Below, in pieces: positions 8,401 to 15,744 of a stretch of 25,967 nucleotides of DNA. The notes beneath the pieces are model-generated. The model searched no databases and had not been told where the DNA came from. It worked only from the letters and a program-made list of their open reading frames with translations. The stretch comes from a bacterium (lineage in GTDB: Bacteria; Cyanobacteriota; Vampirovibrionia; Gastranaerophilales; UBA9971). The position numbers and the translations under genes were made by a program. Positions within the stretch are counted from its first letter, which is position 1. Every line of letters starts with the position of its first letter. Where the stretch lies: positions 1 to 25,967 of the forward strand of contig JBAWVS010000039.1 in assembly GCA_037147175.1 (NCBI GenBank). The letters run 5' to 3'.

Positions 8401-8702
8401 GAGATTTTGAAGGCGCGCAAATTAATATAGAAACAGCAATAAATCTTGCAGAAAAAAATAACTTATTAATATGTCTTGTGGACTTATATATAACTTTTGG
8501 ACAAGTTTACAGGCAAAACGCTGCTGTTAATTTTGAACAAAGACAAAATAGTGCAAATATAGCTAACAGACTGTATACTAAAGCCCTTTCCTTTGCAGAA
8601 CAAATTGATGATCATTACTTAATGTCTTTAGCCGAAAAAGAAATCTCGGAACTCGGTTATTTCTGCAAGCAATCAGGTTTTAATCTTGAAAATATCTCCT
8701 AA
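5433..8702 (+). CDS. zinc-ribbon, P-loop ATPase and helical-repeat protein (STAND/AAA_16-like)
   Basis: A 1089-aa multidomain protein. Residues 3-70 hold three tandem zinc ribbons (Cys pairs 3/6-17/20, 28/31-42/45, 53/56-67/70). Residues 75-190 are a Gln/Glu/Thr-rich linker. A P-loop NTPase follows: Walker A APDGAGKST (209-217, with Ala for the usual first Gly) and Walker B IIIED (Asp338). A winged or helical region comes next, and residues from about 590 to the end are repeated helical hairpins of TPR type. This layout recalls STAND regulators and the ATPase-TPR part of adenylate-cyclase-like proteins, in which repeats sense a partner and ATP switches conformation. No cyclase, DNA-binding or enzymatic output domain is visible, so the zinc ribbons may be the interaction or output part. 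GAAGGGA precedes the ATG. No obvious operon partner. Confidence 0.8.
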   Translation: MICPRCKGENIETSTVCSHCKLKLKSVCPRCKSLNRLGQSACSNCNLKLIRFCPQCKSPNFPNAHNCRKCNYQLLKPKINFQQELPSEQTTPVQKNPPSEPIPQTINLQQELSAEQVTLDQNTLQVETNLQQIEIITTETSDREPEKHFSEEKAEATEHEQTQQHEKAIDTQNIPPKTNVQELSRTDANETIIKALKSAEQGFILDLSAPDGAGKSTLVSSIIQSLQQENFIWLIGFCQPLNQLLPYSFFQDLFKKLLGLPLFVSNIDESRDALNTLLKTNIGITDPRINNIFNRFLFNDFNECSTNIDINRDEIFNAIKYVIDAINIQANITIIIEDFEYIDSASLACLKNLLKRGFLNKKNFILINHNQSADLNEQFPLENLKKKILSISLKSMTPDDLNLSLLGMLNNQDVIPAKIKNKIFQYSKDAPLYMEQALWYLFQTGAIVSTETTFSFNPQAENIEMPPDLDELISARIRLISNASPEAIRIIMSASLFGIKFIPSFVQMISQVEEQQFNQLLQMLINNGIFAAVDQFNVRFKHNWIWKVVYEQSFAEEHIIDCGTRLLGLYEKYTTNTSSAILARHAEEAQLKKETYIYYNLASQESFNFGDPSTFTDYQNKIIELLPETGLSDEEKNEYKLNIEEQIGKINCEFNPNIAVNYLSNAIINQEKKNNSVKIIELTGYIARSCEISGNFSGVIECCDKALSLIDSNKYPLETILLNYYKLESTFNLGRFEETIINATNEVLPKLNKYIANNKTIRGISISELKNIEFEAELTLAKAYVYQGNKQALELTGSLISKAQKENFTEYELQALFLQALFMTIQGNKNACNETFTVIKEKLDAIEAPDKFKLYWYFIVIISNITGGNFKQLKELCNSAIIMANVYNEYNILTLLKLILGRYHEEYGQFKEAINYYDEIVNYCSEKKMATGALFSWYLASNHEAKIGSQERAVEIAERAVEVAQKPNITNYLAEILLHKVIAKVRTSKRDFEGAQINIETAINLAEKNNLLICLVDLYITFGQVYRQNAAVNFEQRQNSANIANRLYTKALSFAEQIDDHYLMSLAEKEISELGYFCKQSGFNLENIS

Positions 8703-8714
8703 TAACAATTCGCC

Positions 8715-8743
8715 TGAGCGACTCACAGGAGCGTAAGAATCTT
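8715..8743 (+). repeat. solo half of a dispersed hairpin repeat
   Basis: CTGAGCGACTCACAGGAGCG and the following bases up to AAGAATCT match, in reverse complement, the repeat at 13461-13496 at about 27 of 29 positions. It sits 12 bases after the stop codon of the ATPase gene. Confidence 0.6.
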
Positions 8744-8751
8744 TGCAACTT

Positions 8752-9267
8752 CAATACAATCTAAATAGATTGCCACGTCAGCTCTTCGAGCTTCCTCGCA
8801 ATGACAGTTTGATTAATTTATTTAGCAATTCGAGTTAAATAGTGGAAATCTAAATGAATATTGGTATTGTCATTCTGAGGGCTAAAGCCCGAAGAATCTG
8901 TCCAAAAAAGTATTTAAGCTTAAAACCCAAAAAGGACAGATGTTTCGCTTTGCTCAACATGACAATAAGAAAATTAATTGGCAATACAATCTAAATAGAT
9001 TGCCACGTCAGCTCTTCGAGCTTCCTCGCAATGACAGTTTGATTAATTTATTTAGCAATTCGAGTTAAATAGTGGAAATCTAAATGAATATTGGTATTGT
9101 CATTCTGAGGGCTAAAGCCCGAAGAATCTGTCCAAAAAAGTATTTAAGCTTAAAACCCAAAAAGGACAGATGTTTCGCTTTGCTCAACATGACAATAAGA
9201 AAATTAATTGGCAATACAATCTAAATAGGTTGCCACGTCGGCTCTTCGAGCCTCCTCGCAATGACAG
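8752..9267 (+). repeat. exact 230-bp tandem duplication plus a partial third unit
   Basis: Units 8752-8981 and 8982-9211 appear identical over all 230 bases. A third partial unit (9212-9267) covers the first 56 bases with three substitutions. Each full unit contains two structures. The first is a hairpin (AGATTGCC...AGCTCTTCGAGCT...GCAATGACA). The second is a 103-bp inverted-repeat element (8865-8967; 9095-9197) with ends TATTGTCAT and ATGACAATA and inner arms AATCTGTCC and GGACAGAT. Two of the three changes in the third unit preserve the hairpin arms (AGCTC/GAGCT becomes GGCTC/GAGCC). It fills the space between two convergent genes, so the hairpins may also end transcription from both sides. 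No ORF is contained in it. Confidence 0.9.
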
Positions 9268-9298
9268 ATTAGCAATTTAGTGCAATAATAAATGATTT

Positions 9299-10198
9299 CT
9301 AAGAACTCGGGGAAACGCCCCAGTGGAGTTTTTTTCGCAATATGCTGTAAAAACCGCTTTCTTCTTCATCTTCAATATGGATTAAAAAAGCCTTGTTTTC
9401 ATATTTTCCTATACTGATTGTGTCATTTCCTGATATTTTTATGTTTTCCTGCCCGTCGGAAGTAACATAAACAGATTCAATATCGCTGTTTATTTTCACT
9501 GTAATATTTTCGGAAGCAGGGATTACTATAGGTCTTGTTGTTAGAGTATGAGGACATATCGGCACAATCACAAAAGCTTCTAACTCTGGAACTACAACCG
9601 GTCCTCCCGCTGAAAGTGTATAAGCCGTTGAGCCTGTAGGTGTAGAAATAATTAAGCCGTCCGCTATATAATCACATACGTGCTTATCGTTTATATAAAG
9701 AAACAACTGCATTGTTCTAGAGACATCTCCGCCTTTTATAACAACGTCATTTAGTGCTATTTGCGTTTTTATTTCGTTCGTAGAGACAACTGACTTAATC
9801 ATGAGTCTTTCTTCTATGGAAAATTTGCCCGACAAAATTTTATCTATGCCTGCTTGCATGCCTGACGGGATGAGTTGGGAAAGAAAACCGAGTCTTCCTG
9901 TGTTTATTCCGAACAAAGGTATATTATACGGCGCAAAAAATCTTGCAGCCCCCAGAAAAGTGCCGTCTCCGCCTATAATAAATGCCATAGTTATATCAGG
10001 TAATTCAAATTCATGTTTTTTTTGTTTTCCGGAGATTGCCAGCATTTTAATACATGAAAAACCCTTAGAAATAAGTATTTTTTCAAGGTTTTCTGCTACA
10101 GGCTGCGCTGTTTTGTGATCGGTATTAAAAATAATACCAATTTTTGAAAGGTTAAGCGTCTTATTATTTGCTGATTTTATTCGGGTTAAAGTGTTCAT
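9299..10198 (-). CDS. nadK: NAD kinase
   Basis: This 299-aa cytoplasmic enzyme phosphorylates NAD to NADP. The hallmark GGDGTFLGAA (76-85) and NTGRLGFLS (99-107) form the diacylglycerol-kinase-type nucleotide site. The Gly-rich substrate segment ADGLIISTPTGSTAYTLSAG and the later PICPHTLTTRPIVI are also intact. Length is normal for bacterial NadK. Its start overlaps the end of tlyA by 35 bases, so it is probably translationally coupled and last in the marR-tolC-tlyA-nadK run. tlyA-nadK adjacency is common in bacteria and supports both calls. Downstream is the hairpin-repeat block. Confidence 0.96.
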   Translation of the reverse strand: MNTLTRIKSANNKTLNLSKIGIIFNTDHKTAQPVAENLEKILISKGFSCIKMLAISGKQKKHEFELPDITMAFIIGGDGTFLGAARFFAPYNIPLFGINTGRLGFLSQLIPSGMQAGIDKILSGKFSIEERLMIKSVVSTNEIKTQIALNDVVIKGGDVSRTMQLFLYINDKHVCDYIADGLIISTPTGSTAYTLSAGGPVVVPELEAFVIVPICPHTLTTRPIVIPASENITVKINSDIESVYVTSDGQENIKISGNDTISIGKYENKAFLIHIEDEEESGFYSILRKKLHWGVSPSS

Positions 10199-11018
10199 GC
10201 GCTTTCTCTACTATTTCTGTAATTGTATTTTCGAATTCCTGTTTGTCAAAATCATTGTCCTGATTATGGTTTTTCAGGCAAACCAGATATTCTATATTTC
10301 CCGCAGGACCTTGTATCGGAGAGTACGTTAAATGTACAGGGGAAAGATTAATTGTGCAAGCAAAATCAATTATATTTTTAATTACATTAACATGAATATT
10401 TTTATCTTTGACCACACCGTTTTTGGGTACCTGATTTTTTCCCGCTTCAAACTGGGGTTTTATAAGAGCTATTATTTCCTGTTTTTCAGGATTCATTAAC
10501 TTTGTAATATTCTCAAGAACTTTTATTATAGAGATAAAAGACAAATCCATTGCGCAAAATTCGGCAAATTCGACAGATAAATCTTTATAAACTTCTTCGG
10601 AAGAAACTTTTCTAATATTCGTTCTTTCAATAACAACAACCCTATTATCGTTTCTAAGTTTCCATGCAATTTGCCCGTAACCCACATCTACCGCGTAAAC
10701 CTTTGCAGCCATACTTTGAAGCATGCAATCAGTAAATCCACCTGTAGAAGCCCCGGCATCAAGACAAATTTTGCCATTAATTTTTATATCAAATTCTTTT
10801 AAAGCTTTTTCCAGCTTAAAGCCGCCCCTGCTAACGTAAGGACTTGATTCAACTTCAATAATCTGAGGTTTGTCAGTCTTGATTTGTGTCCCTGCTTTTG
10901 TTAAAACTTCTCCGTTTATTCTTACTTTGCCTGCAAGAATTGCCCCTTGAGCCTGATTTTTTGTTTCAAAATAGCCTTTTGATACAATATAATTATCTAA
11001 ACGTTCTTTATTAGTCAT
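10164..11018 (-). CDS. tlyA: TlyA-family rRNA 2'-O-methyltransferase
   Basis: A 284-aa protein with an N-terminal S4 RNA-binding domain (residues 5-48, RLDNYIVSKGYF through GKVRING) and an FtsJ-like SAM methyltransferase domain (60-270). SRGGFKLEKAL holds the first catalytic Lys (68), LDAGASTGGFTD (86-97) is the SAM loop, MDLSFISI holds Asp158, and LIKPQFEAGK holds Lys187. These fit the K-D-K-E tetrad of 2'-O-methyltransferases. Family members methylate 16S/23S rRNA cytidines; older 'hemolysin' labels reflect Mycobacterium and Brachyspira work. ATG is preceded by AGGTAA. It overlaps nadK and is separated from tolC by a 150-base spacer containing a hairpin repeat. Confidence 0.94.
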   Translation of the reverse strand: MTNKERLDNYIVSKGYFETKNQAQGAILAGKVRINGEVLTKAGTQIKTDKPQIIEVESSPYVSRGGFKLEKALKEFDIKINGKICLDAGASTGGFTDCMLQSMAAKVYAVDVGYGQIAWKLRNDNRVVVIERTNIRKVSSEEVYKDLSVEFAEFCAMDLSFISIIKVLENITKLMNPEKQEIIALIKPQFEAGKNQVPKNGVVKDKNIHVNVIKNIIDFACTINLSPVHLTYSPIQGPAGNIEYLVCLKNHNQDNDFDKQEFENTITEIVEKAHEHFNPNKISK

Positions 11019-11034
11019 AAATTACCTATTTTAC

Positions 11035-11166
11035 TCGAATTGATAAATCGCCAAAATCGTCATTGCGAGCATAGCTAAGCAATCTATAAAAAATAAAATT
11101 GATTGCCGCGTCGAGTCTAAGGCCTCTGCTCGCAATGACGCATAAATTCAATTACAATCAATTCGA
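11035..11166. repeat. MITE-like hairpin repeat between tolC and tlyA
   Basis: CGTCATTGCGAGC (11058-11070) and GCTCGCAATGACG (11128-11140) are perfect 13-bp inverted repeats. Outside them TCGAATTGAT (11035-11044) and ATCAATTCGA (11157-11166) form a second, 10-bp pair. The inner arms match the TCATTGCGAG arms of the 230-bp repeat units. The element fills the spacer and ends right at the tolC stop codon, where its RNA hairpin could attenuate read-through into tlyA. Confidence 0.8.
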
Positions 11167-11167
11167 A

Positions 11168-12865
11168 TTATTTTGAAGTTTCACAATTGCTGCTATTAAA
11201 TCCATTCAATATATTATTTACCGAAATTACGCCCATTTCAAACAATAATTCTACTTGCGAAATATTATACGAAACAACTGCATTCAAATGGTTAATTTTG
11301 GCAGATGTATAAGTAGTTTGAGCTTGAAGAACATCAATAAATGTCCCTATCCCTGCCCTTAGCCTTACTACTGCAATATTTCTGCTTTCCGCCGATGCCT
11401 GAACTTCTGACCACGTTGAATCTATAAGACTTCTTGCCGTAACTGTATTAAAAAAAGTTTTTACAATATTTTCATCTATGTCTCTTGATTTATTAATATA
11501 AGTTAATTTTGATTCTTCCAGTTGAGCAGACCTTGATTTTATATCTGTATAGCCAAATAATCCCAGTCCCATACCTGCCGGATAGTCAACCTCCAAAGGT
11601 CTTCTCATTGCTAAGTTCCAACCTACAGCCACTCCAACAAATCTGTTAGGGCCGATACTGCTTTGAAAAGTCCCCTGCCTCGAAACTTGTCCATATAAGG
11701 CTATATCAGGCAAATAATTTGCATAACCCAAATTTCTTTTTTGTCTGGCAGCTTCTATATCAAATTTAGCAGATTGAAGATCAGCCCTGTTAGTCATTGC
11801 CAGTTCTTTTGCTCTATCAAGATCAAAACAGTCTTTAAAAATTTCTTTTATTTTTATGTCATTATCATCGGGAACCAGACGGGTAAAAACCGAAATACCG
11901 ATAATATTTGCCAGCTGCGCCTGATTTAATCTGTATTGATTCTCTGCAAGTGTTAAACTCTGGTTTGCTCTTGCTAAATCTGCCTGCGCTCTCAAAACAT
12001 CAAACTTTGTTCCTATACCTGCTTCATTTTTTTCTTTGTTAATTCTTAATTGTTCGGTAATTTGTTTAATATTGGTTTTTAGAATTTCAATTCCTCTTTT
12101 ACTTTCTAAAAGTTCATAATATTTTGTTGCTGAATTTTTCAAGACTTGATCTTTTGTAAATTCCAATTGTTTTTTTTGAGCCTTATATTGAGTTCTTGCA
12201 ATTTGTAAATCAAAATATTTTCTTATACTTATAAAATAACTGTAATCAAAATTTAATCTGTATGCTGTTTCTTTTACCTGATCGGGAATCACTGTGTTAA
12301 CAATAAATTCACCGGTATTTTTTTGTATAGTTTGAGCACCGTCAATGTCAGGCAGGAAATTTGCAATTGTCCCGTAATAAATCCATTTATCACTTTCTGC
12401 TTTCTGTGCAAAAATTTTAATATTAAAGTTTTTTTCCATAGCAATTTCCAGCGTATCTTTAAGACTTATAGGCTGCTCTTTTTGAGTTAAATCAAAAATA
12501 ATACTTCCACAAATATCAGGCTTATTTGGATTTGCATTTTTAGGTCTTTCAGCGCGTTTTTCTTTCGGTACTTCTTTAGGCGGCTCATTTTTTTTAAGAA
12601 GTTCGTTTAAGGCTGGAAATTCTTGTTCAATAGTTGTCGAATTTTGTTTGGCTGACGGATTTGTTGCAGGATTAGCTGACTGATCCTGCTCTTCAGGATT
12701 AATATTTTCAGCATCAGCATTATTTGGCTGTTCCTGTTTGCCAATATTTTGGGTTGTATTTTGAGGTTTATCAAGCATGATTTCTTGAGCAAAACAACAA
12801 GCAGTTGCTAAAAAATTAACCGCCACAACAAAAATAAAGATTTTTATTAATTTCTTTATGCTCAT
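11168..12865 (-). CDS. TolC-family outer-membrane efflux protein
   Basis: A 565-aa protein with an N-terminal signal peptide (about 1-27, IFIFVVAVNFLATACCFAQ). Residues 30-115 form a polar spacer rich in Gln, Asn, Pro, Glu and Lys that is unusual for the family. The rest is two outer-membrane efflux protein repeats. SLKDTLEIAMEKNFNIKI opens the first, and a second beginning DLDRAKELAMTNRADLQSAK shows the internal duplication. Long coiled-coil stretches occur (LRAQADLARANQSLTLAENQ; VVRLRAGIGTFIDVLQAQTT). TolC proteins form trimeric channel-tunnels used by efflux pumps and type I secretion. No pump or membrane-fusion gene is adjacent, so it must be shared with systems elsewhere. It follows marR by 23 bases and is probably co-transcribed with it. 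Confidence 0.9.
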   Translation of the reverse strand: MSIKKLIKIFIFVVAVNFLATACCFAQEIMLDKPQNTTQNIGKQEQPNNADAENINPEEQDQSANPATNPSAKQNSTTIEQEFPALNELLKKNEPPKEVPKEKRAERPKNANPNKPDICGSIIFDLTQKEQPISLKDTLEIAMEKNFNIKIFAQKAESDKWIYYGTIANFLPDIDGAQTIQKNTGEFIVNTVIPDQVKETAYRLNFDYSYFISIRKYFDLQIARTQYKAQKKQLEFTKDQVLKNSATKYYELLESKRGIEILKTNIKQITEQLRINKEKNEAGIGTKFDVLRAQADLARANQSLTLAENQYRLNQAQLANIIGISVFTRLVPDDNDIKIKEIFKDCFDLDRAKELAMTNRADLQSAKFDIEAARQKRNLGYANYLPDIALYGQVSRQGTFQSSIGPNRFVGVAVGWNLAMRRPLEVDYPAGMGLGLFGYTDIKSRSAQLEESKLTYINKSRDIDENIVKTFFNTVTARSLIDSTWSEVQASAESRNIAVVRLRAGIGTFIDVLQAQTTYTSAKINHLNAVVSYNISQVELLFEMGVISVNNILNGFNSSNCETSK

Positions 12866-12888
12866 TTTTTATACCGATTATAGCTCTA

Positions 12889-13338
12889 CTAAAAATTACC
12901 TGTTGAGTTCAAATAAATTTTATTAAGAATAGTTTTTAAAATTTCAATTTCTTCTGCTGTAATCTTTTCTTTAATTTTATGCTGGACTTCTTTTGCTACA
13001 GGCAGAAGTTGGACTACTGTATCTTTACCGTCCTGCGTAAGATAAATTTTGAATTTTCTGCGATCTTTTTCATCAGATATTCTAATAATAAGATTTCTTT
13101 TCTCCAAAATATCAAGAATTCTTGTAACGGTCGGCTTATCTTTGAATAAAAAATCAGCGATTTGTTTTTGATAAAGCCCGTCTTCTTTGTGAAGATAGGA
13201 CATAACTGCCCATTGTTCTGGAGTTATGTTGAAATTTCTGGATTTAAATTCTCTAAAAATGAGGTTTTTAATACTTTGTACGGTTTTTCCCATAACATAA
13301 CTCATACAATCTTCTGTTACAAATTTTTGAGTATCCAT
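12889..13338 (-). CDS. MarR-family transcriptional regulator
   Basis: A 149-aa winged-helix protein of normal MarR length. The DNA-reading region is GLYQKQIADFLFKDKPTVTRILDILEKRNLI (residues 54-84), followed by the wing ISDEKDRRKFKIYLT (about 87-101, with the family's typical D-x-R-x-x). Flanking helices (10-35, 115-145) form the dimer interface. MarR proteins usually repress their own operon and release DNA on binding small phenolic or toxic compounds. It is the first gene before tolC, so control of efflux through tolC is a natural inference. A purine-rich GGGGGTAG precedes the ATG, and a palindrome 26 bases upstream may be its operator. Confidence 0.92.
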   Translation of the reverse strand: MDTQKFVTEDCMSYVMGKTVQSIKNLIFREFKSRNFNITPEQWAVMSYLHKEDGLYQKQIADFLFKDKPTVTRILDILEKRNLIIRISDEKDRRKFKIYLTQDGKDTVVQLLPVAKEVQHKIKEKITAEEIEILKTILNKIYLNSTGNF

Positions 13339-13364
13339 ATTAATCTACCCCCGTTTAAATAAAT

Positions 13365-13380
13365 ATTAGTTAACTCTAAT
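13365..13380 (-). promoter_or_regulatory. candidate MarR operator
   Basis: ATTAGTTAACTCTAAT has perfect 5-bp arms (ATTAG/CTAAT) around a 6-base centre, 26 bases upstream of the marR start. Its position and symmetry fit autoregulation. The assignment is inference. Confidence 0.35.
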
Positions 13381-13401
13381 TGCTAAATAAATTAATCTGT
13401 C

Positions 13402-13496
13402 TGTCGTTGAGAGAAAGTTAGAAGAGCTGACTTGGCAAAGCATTTATGGGTTTAATGGATAGATTCTCACGCTCCTGTTAGTCGCTCAGAGTGACA
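13402..13496 (-). repeat. degenerate composite of the dispersed hairpin repeats
   Basis: 13402-13440 (TGTCGTTGAGAG to GAGCTGACTTGGCAAAG) is a decayed reverse complement of the GATTGCC...CGCAATGACA hairpin in the 230-bp units. 13461-13496 is the reverse complement of the solo copy at 8715-8743. Both lie upstream of marR. Confidence 0.6.
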
Positions 13497-13502
13497 AAAA
13501 GA

Positions 13503-13550
13503 AAAGACTCTAAAGAAATCTTTCGAGATTTTTCTCTCGCTTAGTCTTTG
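13503..13550. terminator. possible bidirectional terminator
   Basis: AAAGACT and AGTCTTT enclose an inner imperfect stem (AGAAATCT ... AGATTTTTCT around TTCG). It lies downstream of the response regulator, 90 bases past its stop. The rest of 13339-13640 holds the repeats above, and 13551-13640 shows nothing I can name. Confidence 0.4.
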
Positions 13551-13640
13551 ATAATTAAATCAAAAAATGTCTATGGTTGCAATAGCAACTATAGCAAAAA
13601 CAACCATATATAATATGCGTTTGTTGTTATACTTATTTGT

Positions 13641-14024
13641 TTATATAATTCCAAAAAATAGTTTAATTTTGTTGATAAATTCCTGAACATTTATAGGTTT
13701 GGTTATATAGTCCATGCAACCTGCTTCATTGCATTTTTTTATGTCAGATTCCATTGCATGCGCTGATACTACTATAATCGGGATATTTTGACTTTCTGGA
13801 GAAGTCTTTATGCTTTTAATAACTTCAAGTCCGCTAATATCAGGGAGCTGCAAATCCATCAGGATTAAATCAATTTTGTTATAATTCTCCTGAACTGCTT
13901 CAAGGGCAAGTTTTCCGTTTATGGCTTCTAATACGTCAAATTTTTGAAAATTTAAAATATCTCTCAACAATTTTAAGTTTATCGGGTTATCCTCAACTAT
14001 GAGTATTGTTTTTCCGGTTTTCAT
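13641..14024 (-). CDS. single-domain response regulator
   Basis: A 127-aa receiver domain without an output domain. The acidic pocket is Glu11/Asp12 (VEDN), the phospho-acceptor is Asp57 (LILMDLQLPD), the switch Ser is at 87 (VVSAHA), and Lys109 lies in YITKP. All key residues are intact. NxxNLKLL after the first motif is typical of receivers paired with hybrid or soluble kinases (DivK-like). It lies 27 bases downstream of the histidine kinase gene in the same direction and so is very likely that kinase's target. With no output domain, it must act by phosphotransfer or by protein contact. Confidence 0.95.
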   Translation of the reverse strand: MKTGKTILIVEDNPINLKLLRDILNFQKFDVLEAINGKLALEAVQENYNKIDLILMDLQLPDISGLEVIKSIKTSPESQNIPIIVVSAHAMESDIKKCNEAGCMDYITKPINVQEFINKIKLFFGII

Positions 14025-14051
14025 TTTTCACCTGTGGTTTTCTTTAAATAA

Positions 14052-15698
14052 TTATATATCGACCGGAAGAGTAAAAGTAAAAGTCGCTCCCTTACTTAAC
14101 TTGCTTTCCAAAAATATTTTTCCGCCGTGAAGTTTCACAAGTTCTTTTGTTATAGTCAAGCCCAAGCCTGTACTTCCCTGTTTTGTTGAATAAGAACTGT
14201 CTACCTGTTGAAATTTTCCGAAGATTTTTTCATGAAACTCAGGGGCTATGCCGATTCCGTTATCTTTAACTGATAATCGTAAATTATTGCCGTCTTTTAC
14301 AGCAATAATTTCGATAATACCACTTTCAGGAGTGAATTTTACAGCGTTGCTTATCAAATTATACAATATCTGATGAAATTTTCTTCTATCAGCAGAGATT
14401 TCAAAAAATTTATCTTTGCACTCAAATTTTATATTCTGTTTTTTCTGGACAAGAAGAGGGGAAACTATATTCAAGGCTTCATCAACTGCTGATTTAACGT
14501 TAAATATTTCTTTGCTCAGCTGCATCTTTCCTGACTCAATTTTTGACAAATCCAGTAAATCATTAATCATTCCGAGCAAATGCACCCCGCTTGAGTGGAT
14601 ATCTCCGATATATTCAGATTGTTTTTCATTCAATTCACCGAATATCTTGAGATTCAAAGCTTCTGAAAATCCGATAATCGCATTTAAAGGCGTTCTGAGT
14701 TCATGCGACATATTCGCCAGAAATTCATTTTTTATTTTATCAGCTTCAAGAATTTTTTTGTTCTGCTCTTTTATAAGTTCAAGGGTCTTTGTTCTTTCTG
14801 TGATGTTATCTTTAAGTATTTTTAGCTGCATTTTGAATACTTGACTGAGTTCAGCGTCTTTTATTATGTAAGATGCCGTTGAACTAACTGCTTCCAGAAT
14901 TGAAACGTCACTTTCTTCGTATTTATCGAATTGATTCTGAATAAGCACAATAAAACCATAAACCGTTTCCCTTATTTTTAAAGGCGAAATTATTGTTGAA
15001 AAGTCAAAATCACTTTCATATCCCAACTCTGCTAATATCGAACTGTTAAATTCATTGTGGTTGTGGATTATACTCTTGCCTGTCAAAAGAATATGATTTA
15101 GAATCCTGTCTTTGTCCGTAATAGTTTTTTTATGATTAACCTGACAATCATTAAAGCCTGCCTGCATTTTCATCAGCAGGGTATCGCCTTCAAGCAGAAA
15201 TATAACGGCTCTATCATAATTTATAAGGTTTTTTATCTTTTCCAAAATCTCTGTAAAAATATTTTCTTCCGAAAAACTTTGCCTGTCAATAATCTCCATA
15301 TTTGTATGAAGGGTTTTTACAAGCCTGTTGTTGAGTTCTTTAAGATTTTGACGTTCAGAATCAGGAAATATAAAGGCAATCAGGTTTTCATCTTTTTTTA
15401 AAAATACTGTTTTAGTAAACAAAAAGTCTTTATTTTTTTGTATTACATTAATTTCCGCAGAAATTTCACTGATAACTGACAAATTTTTAATAATTTCAGA
15501 TACTCTGAAGTCAAAAATTCTTTGCAGGTTTAAATTACTGAATTCATCTTTATTAAAACTCAGTTTCTCAGGCAAATTTTCAGAAAAGTTTACTACTGAA
15601 CCGTCTTTATTAAATACAATATGAAAAACTTTGTCAGAATTAATAAAAATTTCTGATAAAATTAGGTTATATTCCTGATTCCAGCCTGATAAATTCAT
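14052..15698 (-). CDS. soluble sensor histidine kinase (PAS-GAF-HisKA-HATPase)
   Basis: A 548-aa kinase with no membrane segment, so a cytoplasmic sensor. Residues 20-115 look like a PAS fold and about 130-285 a GAF domain (NYDRAVIFLLEGDTLLM; ETVYGFIVLIQNQF). A coiled linker follows. HisKA has FLANMSHELRTPLNAIIGF with phospho-acceptor His332. The ATPase has the N-box with Asn451 (LISNAVKFTPESG), the G1 box DNGIGIAPEF (479-488) and the G2 box GSTGLGL (508-514). It should phosphorylate the adjacent single-domain response regulator. The signal is unknown; no cysteines or haem motifs point to one. It is divergent from the AtpZ-like gene. Confidence 0.95.
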   Translation of the reverse strand: MNLSGWNQEYNLILSEIFINSDKVFHIVFNKDGSVVNFSENLPEKLSFNKDEFSNLNLQRIFDFRVSEIIKNLSVISEISAEINVIQKNKDFLFTKTVFLKKDENLIAFIFPDSERQNLKELNNRLVKTLHTNMEIIDRQSFSEENIFTEILEKIKNLINYDRAVIFLLEGDTLLMKMQAGFNDCQVNHKKTITDKDRILNHILLTGKSIIHNHNEFNSSILAELGYESDFDFSTIISPLKIRETVYGFIVLIQNQFDKYEESDVSILEAVSSTASYIIKDAELSQVFKMQLKILKDNITERTKTLELIKEQNKKILEADKIKNEFLANMSHELRTPLNAIIGFSEALNLKIFGELNEKQSEYIGDIHSSGVHLLGMINDLLDLSKIESGKMQLSKEIFNVKSAVDEALNIVSPLLVQKKQNIKFECKDKFFEISADRRKFHQILYNLISNAVKFTPESGIIEIIAVKDGNNLRLSVKDNGIGIAPEFHEKIFGKFQQVDSSYSTKQGSTGLGLTITKELVKLHGGKIFLESKLSKGATFTFTLPVDI

Positions 15699-15744
15699 AA
15701 GATAATTATAATGCTCAATTTAAATAAATTATAAGGTGCCTATA

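Noticed and set aside
8752-9267. Could the tandem repeats be a CRISPR array?
   Set aside because: Units are 230 bp and identical throughout, with no short repeat separated by unique spacers and no cas genes nearby.
11168-12865. TolC-like protein as a lipoprotein (Cys-Cys near the signal peptide end)
   Set aside because: The residues before the cysteines (LATAC) do not give a standard lipobox with Leu/Val at -3, so an ordinary signal peptide is more likely.
14416-14844. 142-codon plus-strand frame inside the histidine kinase
   Set aside because: Antisense to the HisKA and linker region of an intact kinase; Ser/Phe/Ile-rich shadow with no motif or start signal.
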